From contig RZWH01000003.1 of NCBI GenBank assembly GCA_004005435.1, positions 124,001 through 188,000 on the forward strand: DNA of 64,000 nucleotides. The letters run 5' to 3'. The stretch comes from Rhodobacteraceae bacterium CCMM004 (GTDB taxonomy: Bacteria > Pseudomonadota > Alphaproteobacteria > Rhodobacterales > Rhodobacteraceae). Below, piece after piece: positions 57,876-64,000 of this stretch. The notes below the pieces were generated by a model. It was not told the DNA's origin and searched no databases. It saw only the letters and a list, made by a program, of their open reading frames with translations. Position 1 is the first letter of the stretch. Each line of letters starts with the position of its first letter. Both the position numbers and the translations under genes were made by a program.

Positions 57876-57898
57876 ACGCCCGCCGGAGGGGCGGGCGT
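57876..57898. terminator. Bidirectional terminator between acyltransferase and carD
   Basis: ACGCCCGCC and GGCGGGCGT form a nine-base stem around GGAGG, 35 bases past one stop and 26 bases from the other of two convergent genes. There is no strong T run on either side. Confidence 0.65.
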
Positions 57899-57923
57899 CG
57901 CAACGTTAAGATCGGATCAGCGG

Positions 57924-58433
57924 TCAGGCGGCGCGGCCGATCAGCACCTCGTCCACCTGCTTTTGCGCGGCGACCTCGTCGGAACCGGACACGGCGGCGA
58001 CCTCGCGCGTCAGCCGCTCCAGCGCGGCCTCGTAGAGCTGCCGCTCAGAATAGCTCTGCTCGCGCTGATCGTCGGTGCGGTGCAGGTCGCGCACCACCTC
58101 GGCGATGGCGATCAGGTCGCCCGAGTTGATCTTTTGCTCGTATTCCTGCGCACGGCGGGACCACATCGCCTTTTTGACCTTGGCCTTCCCTTTGAGCGTG
58201 GTCATCGCCTTGTTCACGATGTCGGGAGACGACAGCGAGCGCATGCCCACCTCGGTGGCCTTGTGGGTCGGGACGCGCAGGGTCATCTTGTCCTTCTCGA
58301 AGGAGATGACGAACAGCTCCAGCTTGATCCCCGCGATCTCCTGCTCCTCGATGGACACGATCTGACCGACCCCGTGCGCCGGATAGACGACGTATTCGTT
58401 GGGACGGAACTCAATTCTCTTGGTTTTGCTCAT
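57924..58433 (-). CDS. carD: CarD-family RNA polymerase-binding regulator
   Basis: A 169 aa global transcription factor that binds the RNA polymerase beta subunit and stabilises open promoter complexes (CarD/CdnL). The RNA polymerase-interacting Tudor-like domain is residues about 8-65 (EYVVYPAHGVGQIVSIEEQEIAG and LRVPTHKATEVGMRSL). The C-terminal helical DNA-contact part follows, with MWSRRAQEYEQKINSGDLIAIAEVVRDL. ATG 58433 gives the usual MSKTKRIEFRPNEYV start. In alphaproteobacteria CarD sustains rRNA promoter output and growth. It lies in a single-gene unit. Confidence 0.94.
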   Translation of the reverse strand: MSKTKRIEFRPNEYVVYPAHGVGQIVSIEEQEIAGIKLELFVISFEKDKMTLRVPTHKATEVGMRSLSSPDIVNKAMTTLKGKAKVKKAMWSRRAQEYEQKINSGDLIAIAEVVRDLHRTDDQREQSYSERQLYEAALERLTREVAAVSGSDEVAAQKQVDEVLIGRAA

Positions 58434-58669
58434 CGCAGACAGACTTCCCGTAAAGGACCCCAGAACTTGAGCGACAAAAGCACGGCGGGAACACACACAT
58501 CCTCCCGTCGCCTCGGTGCATCACCGATCCCGCGCCCCAAACGCCGCCCATCGGAGCAGCGCAGCCGGACACAGTTATGTCGCGCGATTGACATATAGCA
58601 GATTTTGCATCGGAATGGAAGGGATCGGCCCCTGACGCAGCGTCATAGGACGTCTGCGCCGGGCGCGGG

Positions 58670-59008
58670 TCAGCCGCCCTCGCCCGCGGCTTCGGAGAAA
58701 TACTTCTCCATCTTGCCGGGTTCGCCGTCGCGGGCGTCGGCGTCGGGCAGCGGGTCCTTCTTGGTCACGATGACCGGCCACATCTCAGAATACTTGCGGT
58801 TGAACTCCACCCACTTTTCCATGTCCGGCTCGGTGTCGGGGCGGATCGCGTCGGCGGGACATTCGGGCTCGCAGACGCCGCAGTCGATGCACTCGTCGGG
58901 ATGGATGACCAGCATGGTCTCGCCCTCGTAAAAGCAATCCACCGGACACACCTCGACGCAGTCGGTGTATTTACAGGCGATGCAGTTGTCGGTGACGATG
59001 TAGGTCAT
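58670..59008 (-). CDS. fdxA: Seven-iron ferredoxin FdxA
   Basis: A 112 aa ferredoxin with the 3Fe-4S/4Fe-4S pattern: [18 protein letters not shown] near residue 9 and [12 protein letters not shown] near residue 39. A helical C-terminal extension ([21 protein letters not shown]) is typical of the Azotobacter FdI/FdxA class. It carries electrons in the cytoplasm. It is encoded just downstream of the S4 protein gene (46 bases) on the same strand, an arrangement conserved in Rhodobacteraceae, and may share a transcript with the helicase. Confidence 0.96.
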   Translation of the reverse strand: MTYIVTDNCIACKYTDCVEVCPVDCFYEGETMLVIHPDECIDCGVCEPECPADAIRPDTEPDMEKWVEFNRKYSEMWPVIVTKKDPLPDADARDGEPGKMEKYFSEAAGEGG

Positions 59009-59054
59009 CTGGGCCCCTGTCAGTTCTGCCAGACAGGTAGCGAAGCCGCCGCAA

Positions 59055-59435
59055 TCATTCAAGCGGGCGCGGCCCCCGTTTGTCCAGCGCGCGGCGGTCC
59101 TTCTTGGTCGGCCGCCCACCCCCGTCATAGCGCGGCGCGGCGGGTGGCGCAGGGTCCGGCGGCGGCGACAAATCGTCGTAGAGCGCCCGCGCCTCTGGGG
59201 CCGGTCCGCGCCGGTCGGCCAGGGCCAAGAGCCGCACGACACGCACCGCGCGCCCCTGGACGAAGGTGAGCACGTCGCCCACCGCGACCCCCTGCGACGC
59301 CTTCGCCGCCCTGGTCCCGTTGACGCGGACATGGCCGCCCGAGACCTGCCGGGTGGCCAGGCTGCGGGTTTTAAAGAACCGGGCGTGCCACAGCCATTTG
59401 TCCAGCCGCTGGGTGGGCCGGGGCGCGTCGGTCAC
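59055..59435 (-). CDS. S4-domain RNA-binding protein (HslR-like)
   Basis: A 126 aa protein. An S4 RNA-binding motif occupies residues about 9-75 ([26 protein letters not shown], then [15 protein letters not shown]). The basic and proline-rich tail ([16 protein letters not shown]) probably adds RNA affinity. HslR (Hsp15) binds 50S subunits carrying stalled nascent chains and helps recycle them. Its ATG overlaps the TGA of the helicase gene (ATGA), so the two proteins are coupled and may act on the same RNA. Confidence 0.88.
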   Translation of the reverse strand: MTDAPRPTQRLDKWLWHARFFKTRSLATRQVSGGHVRVNGTRAAKASQGVAVGDVLTFVQGRAVRVVRLLALADRRGPAPEARALYDDLSPPPDPAPPAAPRYDGGGRPTKKDRRALDKRGPRPLE

Positions 59436-62400
59436 TTCTTGGTCTTCAGCCCCATGAGGGCAGCGGCGAAGGGGTTGTCTGGGTCGATGGCCTTTTCCTT
59501 GCGGGGCGGCCGGGCAGTCACGGTCTTGGGCGCGTCGTCGCGGCGGGGGGCGCCCTTTTTCGGGCCGCGGGGTCCCTTGCCCTTGCCACCCTGGGGCTTG
59601 CCACCGCCGCGGGTCTGCGGACGGGGGCCGCGCGCGGCGCGCTGGCCGCGCCCGCCCCAGGTGAAGGTATAGAACACCTCCATCTCGGGCGGCGTGCCGG
59701 GGCCGCCGGGCAGATCGGCGGGCATGTCCCCGGGCGGCGGCACCTCGGTCGGCGGAGCGGCCGGCGGGGCGTCGGGCGTCTCCACGGGGGCCTCCTGCGG
59801 CGGCTCCGGGGGGCTCTCGCCCGGCGCATCGCCCGGCACCTCGGGCGGTGCGGGATCGGGGTCGTCGCTGGCCGCCGGGGCAACGGGAACGGCAAGGGGG
59901 GCGGTGGGCTCTTGCACGTCGGCAATCGCCGCCTCGGAGGAGACGGGGTCGGACAGCGGGGGGTCGGCCGCCGCAGTGGCCTTGTGCCCGTCGGCATCGA
60001 CCGCGACGGGAGCATCGGGGGCCGACGGGGCGGGGTCGGTCGCGGTGGCCTCGGGTGCGGTGGCCTCGGGTGCGGCCTCTGCCGTCTCCGGCGCAGCCTC
60101 CGCCGCGACAGCGGCGGGATCGGGCGCTTTCGCCGGTTTGACCTTTTCGCGTTCGCCCTTCTCGCCCTTGTAGCCCAGGCCGCCCATCAGGTCGGCGAAC
60201 TGCTCCAGCGTCATGCCGGTGATCGACAGCATGTCCGCGCTCGCCTCAAAGCCGCCGCGGCTGTCCTTCTGCCGCAGCATGTCGGCCAGCCGCTCCAGCA
60301 TATCGATGCGGATCGCGCGGGCCCCGGCGGGCCGGTAGCCCGACATCAGGTGCGTGCCCTCGGGCACGTCGCGGTCGACGGGGATCGTCACCAGCCCCGG
60401 CGGCGGGCTCTCGGGAAACTCGTCGAGACCGCCCGCCAGCGACCAAAGCACCAGCCTCAGCCGCGTCGGCGCGGGCTTGAGCAGGGCGGGCAGGAACACG
60501 GTATACTGCCCAAACCGCACCCCATGCTTGCGCAGCGCGCCGCGGGCGTCCTGATCCAGCTCCTTCACCTCGGTCGCGACGGCGTCGCGCGACAGCACGC
60601 CGAAGCCTTCGATGAGGCGGAAGGCGAACCCCCGCGCAAGCCCGGTCAGCGTCTCGTCCTTCTGCATCGCCAGCAGCGGCTCGAACAGGGTCGCGACCTT
60701 GCGGTCGATGAAGTGCTGAAGCCGGCGGGTCACCTTTTGCGCGACCTCGGCCCCCGCCTCGTCGTCGACGAAGGCCGCGACCTGCGGGCGCAGCGGCTCG
60801 GGGCCCGCCACGAGCTTGCCCACCGCGGCGTCGCCCCACATTAGGCCGCCCTGTTCGGTGAAGTCCATCTCGGTGTCGGGCGCGTTGTAGAAGCGGTCGG
60901 CGCGCAGGTGGAAATGCGGCGCGAGGGCCGCCACCGCCGCCTGGCGCAGTGTCTTGGCCTCGTCGCCCGAGGCCGCGGAATCCTGGCGAAACCGGAACCC
61001 TTCGAGCCGACCCAGCGTCTGGTCCTCGACGGTCACTTCGCCTTTGTCGTTCACCTCGGCCACAAGGCTCTCCTTCTCTTTGAGCCGCCGCATCAGCACG
61101 CTGGTGCGGCGGTCCACAAATCTCTGGGTCAGCGCAGCGTGGAGCGCATCCGACAGGCGGTCTTCTACCGCCCGGGTGGCGCCCCGCCAATGCGATTCGT
61201 CATCCACCCAGCCCTTGCGCTGGGCCACGTAGGTCCATGTGCGGATATACGCCAACCGCTTTGACAGCGCATCGATGTCGCCATCGGTGCGGTCGATGCG
61301 GTTGACCTGCCGGGCCAACCAGTCGTCGGGCACCCTGCCCCATTCGCGCAAAAAGCCAAAGATCCGCTCCAGCATGTTGGCGTGCTCGCCCGCGCTGATG
61401 CCACGAAAGTCGGGGATGCGGCAGACGTCCCAGAGCAGTTGCGTGGCGGGCACGGTGGTGCAGGCCCGGGCGATCTCGGGCCGCTGGCTGAGCGCCTTGA
61501 GCGCGGCCAGATCGTCGGCCTCGCGCGCGCGGGTCAGGCGGGGATCGTTCGACGGCGCCTCCAGCGACGCGATCAGCGCCTCGGGGCGGGTGAAGTTCAG
61601 CGCGGCGCTGCGCCATTGCAGGGCCTTGAGCGGGGTAAAGCGATGCTCGGTGATCGCCTCCACCACCGCGTCGTCCAGGGGCGATGCCTCGCCGGTGACG
61701 CCGAAGGTGCCGTCAGTGCGGAAGCGCCCGGCGCGGCCCGCGATCTGCGCCAGCTCGCCCGCGTGCAGGGGCCGCATCCGCCGCCCGTCGAACTTGGTCG
61801 TGGACGAGAACGCCACGTGGTCGATGTCGAGGTTCAGGCCCATGCCGATGGCGTCGGTGGCGACCAGGTAGTCGACGTCGCCATTCTGGTACATGTCGAC
61901 CTGGGCGTTGCGGGTGCGCGGGCTGAGCGCGCCCATCACCACCGCCGCCCCGCCCTTCTGTCGCCGGATCAGCTCGGCGATGGCATAGACGTTGTCGACC
62001 GAAAAGCCGACGATGGCCGACCGCGGGCGCATCCGGCTGATCTTGCGCGCGCCGGTGTAGATCAGGGTCGACAGCCGCTCGCGCCGCTGGAACGTGGCCT
62101 GCGGCACCAGTGCGGCGATGGCGGGCCGCATGGTCTCGGCCCCCAGAAACAGCGTCTCATGGGTGCCGCGGGCGCGCAGCAGCCGGTCGGTGAAGACGTG
62201 GCCGCGCTCGGGGTCGCCGCAGAGCTGGATCTCGTCGACCGCCAGGAAATCGGGGCCAAGCCCCTCGGGCATCGCCTCGACCGTGGCGACCCAGTATTGC
62301 GTGCGCGGCGGCACGATCCGCTCTTCCCCGGTGACGAGCGCGACCACCGAGGGACCCCGCAGGCCGACGATGCGGTCGTAGACCTCGCGCGCCAAGAGGC

Positions 62401-62518
62401 GCAGCGGCAGGCCGATGACGCCGGTGCGATAGGCCAGCATCCGCTCGATGGCATAGTGGGTCTTGCCGGTATTGGTGGGTCCGAGGACCGCGACGATGCG
62501 GCCAGGCAGAGCGCTCAT
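59432..62518 (-). CDS. Suv3-like DEIQ-box RNA helicase with disordered tail
   Basis: A 1028 aa superfamily 2 helicase of the Suv3/MgpS type. The Walker A GPTNTGKT is at residues 13-20, the DEIQ box is in LAVDEIQLCGDPE (about residue 95), and the QIAGRAGRF motif VI is near residue 275. An accessory helical region runs to about 840. The last 190 residues are low complexity: a Pro/Ala/Glu run (about 850-980) and then a Gly/Arg/Lys-rich end (GGRGQRAARGPRPQTRGGG) that could bind RNA. It probably unwinds structured RNA, as mitochondrial Suv3 does with its nuclease partner. It is coupled to the S4 protein. Confidence 0.85.
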   Translation of the reverse strand: MSALPGRIVAVLGPTNTGKTHYAIERMLAYRTGVIGLPLRLLAREVYDRIVGLRGPSVVALVTGEERIVPPRTQYWVATVEAMPEGLGPDFLAVDEIQLCGDPERGHVFTDRLLRARGTHETLFLGAETMRPAIAALVPQATFQRRERLSTLIYTGARKISRMRPRSAIVGFSVDNVYAIAELIRRQKGGAAVVMGALSPRTRNAQVDMYQNGDVDYLVATDAIGMGLNLDIDHVAFSSTTKFDGRRMRPLHAGELAQIAGRAGRFRTDGTFGVTGEASPLDDAVVEAITEHRFTPLKALQWRSAALNFTRPEALIASLEAPSNDPRLTRAREADDLAALKALSQRPEIARACTTVPATQLLWDVCRIPDFRGISAGEHANMLERIFGFLREWGRVPDDWLARQVNRIDRTDGDIDALSKRLAYIRTWTYVAQRKGWVDDESHWRGATRAVEDRLSDALHAALTQRFVDRRTSVLMRRLKEKESLVAEVNDKGEVTVEDQTLGRLEGFRFRQDSAASGDEAKTLRQAAVAALAPHFHLRADRFYNAPDTEMDFTEQGGLMWGDAAVGKLVAGPEPLRPQVAAFVDDEAGAEVAQKVTRRLQHFIDRKVATLFEPLLAMQKDETLTGLARGFAFRLIEGFGVLSRDAVATEVKELDQDARGALRKHGVRFGQYTVFLPALLKPAPTRLRLVLWSLAGGLDEFPESPPPGLVTIPVDRDVPEGTHLMSGYRPAGARAIRIDMLERLADMLRQKDSRGGFEASADMLSITGMTLEQFADLMGGLGYKGEKGEREKVKPAKAPDPAAVAAEAAPETAEAAPEATAPEATATDPAPSAPDAPVAVDADGHKATAAADPPLSDPVSSEAAIADVQEPTAPLAVPVAPAASDDPDPAPPEVPGDAPGESPPEPPQEAPVETPDAPPAAPPTEVPPPGDMPADLPGGPGTPPEMEVFYTFTWGGRGQRAARGPRPQTRGGGKPQGGKGKGPRGPKKGAPRRDDAPKTVTARPPRKEKAIDPDNPFAAALMGLKTKK

Positions 62519-62660
62519 GGGAGGGGTTCCGGGGGCGGAGGGGTCAGGCGCTGGCGCGCGGTGCGGGCGTCGGTAGCGGCATCGGCGGGGGCCTCCCCCA
62601 AGGACGGTGAACGCGGCGGCGCGGTCCTGTCTAGGGACGGCCGCAGCGCTCCACAAGGGG

Positions 62661-63242
62661 CTAGAGCGCGGTGCCCTCGACCCGGTTGGACAGCCGTGCG
62701 ATGGCCTCGGCCGCGCCTTCCTGCGCGGGATAGATCTCGGCCACGGCGCGCCAGGCCCGGAGCGCCGGCTGATCGTACCCCAGCTCCTCCAACATGACCG
62801 CCAGACCGGTCAGCGCGCCGAAATGCCGGGGATTCAACGCCAGGGCCATGCGGATGTCGTCCAACGATTCGCCGTATCGGGCCTGGCGGAAATAGGCTGT
62901 GGCGCGACCGTGCCAGCCCTCGGCGAACTCGGGCGCGTGGTCGATGACGGCCGTGAAGTGCTCGACCGCCAGGGCCGGATCGAAATCCTCCAGCGCCTTG
63001 TATCCGCGCTCCAGGAGGTAATCCATCGCCGGTGAGCCGGACCGCGCCCATTCCTCGCGGATCTTCTCGGCGATCTGTTCGGCCGCCGGCCCTTCGGCCT
63101 GGCGCAGCGCGTCGAAGAGATCGGCCAGCCCGGCGCCACCGCCGGATCCGTCCGCCTCCTTGCCCCAAGCGGCCCCGGCCGCGAGCCCCGCGGCCAGCAG
63201 TGTCGCAACGGCAGATTTGTGAAGTCGTGCAAGAACACCCAT
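62661..63242 (-). CDS. Exported TPR protein
   Basis: A 193 aa protein with an N-terminal signal sequence (residues about 8-27, HKSAVATLLAAGLAAGAAWG). Residues about 45-180 form at least three tetratricopeptide repeats (MDYLLERGYKALEDFDPALAVEHFTAVIDHAPEF and the following AEGWHGRATAYFRQARYGESLDDIRMALALNPRH). TPRs mediate protein contacts, so it is probably a periplasmic scaffold. No partner can be inferred. It is divergent from the SCP2 gene and stands 142 bases upstream of the helicase start on the same strand. Confidence 0.85.
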   Translation of the reverse strand: MGVLARLHKSAVATLLAAGLAAGAAWGKEADGSGGGAGLADLFDALRQAEGPAAEQIAEKIREEWARSGSPAMDYLLERGYKALEDFDPALAVEHFTAVIDHAPEFAEGWHGRATAYFRQARYGESLDDIRMALALNPRHFGALTGLAVMLEELGYDQPALRAWRAVAEIYPAQEGAAEAIARLSNRVEGTAL

Positions 63243-63313
63243 AACGAGGGGGAGTTTAGCGCAGTCCGCGGAAAAGGCGACAGCCCCCGGACGATCACGA
63301 ATAGAGGATCACA

Positions 63314-63604
63314 ATGAGCGACACCATCGACCAGGCGGTTACCCAACTGAACGACAAGATCGACGGCGGCTTCGACGGCGGCACGGCCAAGTTCGTGTTC
63401 GAGGACGAAGGCACGATCATGCTCGACGACGGCGGCGCGCGGGCCGGCGACGACGAGGCGGACGTGACCCTCCTGGCCGACACCGACACGTTCCGCGAGA
63501 TGTTCGACGGCAGCCTCAACCCCACCGCCGCCTTCATGTCCGGGCGCCTCAGGATCGAGGGCGACATGGGCCTGGCGATGAAGCTCGCCGGGGTTCTGGG
63601 CTGA
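63314..63604 (+). CDS. SCP2 sterol-binding-like domain protein
   Basis: A 96 aa single-domain protein with the SCP2 fold. The patterns are TAKFVFEDEGTIMLDDGGARAG, ADVTLLADTDTFREMFDGSLNPTAAFMSGRLRIEGDMGLAMKLAGVL, the hallmark of bacterial SCP2 proteins that bind lipid or acyl-CoA ligands. AGAGGATC lies six bases before the ATG. It is immediately followed by an alpha/beta hydrolase gene (four-base gap), so a lipid-linked function is plausible for both. Confidence 0.9.
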   Translation: MSDTIDQAVTQLNDKIDGGFDGGTAKFVFEDEGTIMLDDGGARAGDDEADVTLLADTDTFREMFDGSLNPTAAFMSGRLRIEGDMGLAMKLAGVLG

Positions 63605-63608
63605 GCCG

Positions 63609-64000
63609 ATGGAGCCCGCGCCCCTCTTTGAGGACATCGCGCGGGGGCCCGGCGGCGGCGCGGCCTATTGGGTGGACGCGGCCGACGGGCTGAGACTGCG
63701 CGTCGGGCACTGGCCCCGCGGCGACCGCGGGACCGTGCTGATGTTCCCCGGCCGCACCGAGTACGTCGAGAAATACGGCGACAGCGCGCGCGAGTTCGCC
63801 GCGCGCGGCTACGGGCTGATCGCTGTGGACTGGCGCGGCCAGGGCCTGGCCGACCGGATGCTGGGCGACCGTCTGGGCGGCCATGTGATGCGGTTCACCG
63901 ACTATCAGATGGACGTGGCCGCGACGGTCGCCGCGGCGCGGCGGCTGGACCTGCCGCGGCCCTGGCATCTGGTGGCGCATTCCATGGGCGGCTGCATCGG
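63609..64000 (+). CDS. Alpha/beta hydrolase (lysophospholipase-like), 5' part only
   Basis: The first 130 residues are present; the gene runs off the window. VLMFPGRTEYVEKYGDSAREFAARGYGLIAVDWRGQGLADRM matches the lysophospholipase L2/monoacylglycerol lipase group, and the nucleophile elbow HSMGG (GxSxG-type) appears near residue 127. The rest of the catalytic triad would lie beyond the end. It is probably in an operon with the SCP2-domain gene four bases upstream. It likely hydrolyses a glycerolipid or other ester. Confidence 0.85.
   Translation, partial: MEPAPLFEDIARGPGGGAAYWVDAADGLRLRVGHWPRGDRGTVLMFPGRTEYVEKYGDSAREFAARGYGLIAVDWRGQGLADRMLGDRLGGHVMRFTDYQMDVAATVAAARRLDLPRPWHLVAHSMGGCI

Noticed and set aside
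61382-62797. A 471-residue + strand frame opposite the helicase
   Set aside because: Same shadow composition, no ribosome-binding site and no recognisable motif.

Overview
The window looks like chromosomal DNA from a marine alphaproteobacterium of the Rhodobacterales (Roseobacter group). The evidence is the very high GC content, frequent GTGA/ATGA stop-start overlaps, gene pairs typical of that order (peptidyl-prolyl isomerase next to trpE, glnB-glnA beside NAD(P)H-hydrate repair genes, carD near a 7Fe ferredoxin, a split pntA/pntB transhydrogenase), and a recognisable DMSP lyase, DddP. Genus and species cannot be fixed from the sequence alone.

Layout. 0.2-5 kb: an acyl-CoA synthetase, a DsbA/FrnE-type oxidoreductase and a Bcr/CflA-type MFS exporter in one + strand chain, facing a CPA1 Na+/H+ antiporter and a small membrane protein on the - strand. 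5.4-9.5 kb: mfd and a Rhodobacterales membrane protein (-). 9.6-16.9 kb: hemB (+), a methyltransferase (-), then a + strand run of SYLF lipoprotein, aminotransferase, PpiD-like chaperone and trpE. 16.9-20.5 kb: the two NAD(P)HX repair enzymes as separate overlapping genes (-), divergent from glnB-glnA (+). 20.9-25.4 kb: an unrecognised membrane protein, a DUF3445 haem N-demethylase-like protein (-), dddP (+) and class II DAHP synthase (-). 25.6-29.2 kb: a GlxA-type regulator (+), a glutamine amidotransferase and an M20 amidohydrolase (-), and a MarR regulator (-). 29.6-39 kb: an argE-like deacylase and an FAD amine/amino-acid oxidase (-), divergent from a complete peptide-type ABC transporter (+) that has a LysE exporter gene inside it. 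39-45 kb: a MATE exporter (+), DUF3422 (-) and pntAB (-). 45-47.5 kb: SDR, kynureninase and GNAT genes, tightly coupled (+). 47.5-53 kb: lyxose-isomerase-like cupin (-), exported protein (+), flavodoxin, C26 hydrolase, GlcG-like protein and malate synthase G (-). 53-58 kb: small membrane protein (-), pepN, PfpI/DJ-1 protein and acyltransferase (+). 58-64 kb: carD, fdxA, S4 protein, a Suv3-like helicase and a TPR protein (-), then an SCP2-domain protein and the start of an alpha/beta hydrolase (+).

Most of the window is housekeeping and nutrient-use metabolism. No phage, IS element, CRISPR array, rRNA or tRNA was found. The non-ordinary content is: (i) dddP with every published catalytic and metal-binding residue in place, back to back with a DUF3445 gene; (ii) a recurring family of tandem perfect palindromes at gene ends, whose arms differ in sequence from copy to copy while staying self-complementary; (iii) separate, overlapping NnrE and NnrD genes; (iv) a transporter, deacylase, oxidase and exporter island that looks like a self-contained pathway for an acylated amino-acid-like compound.
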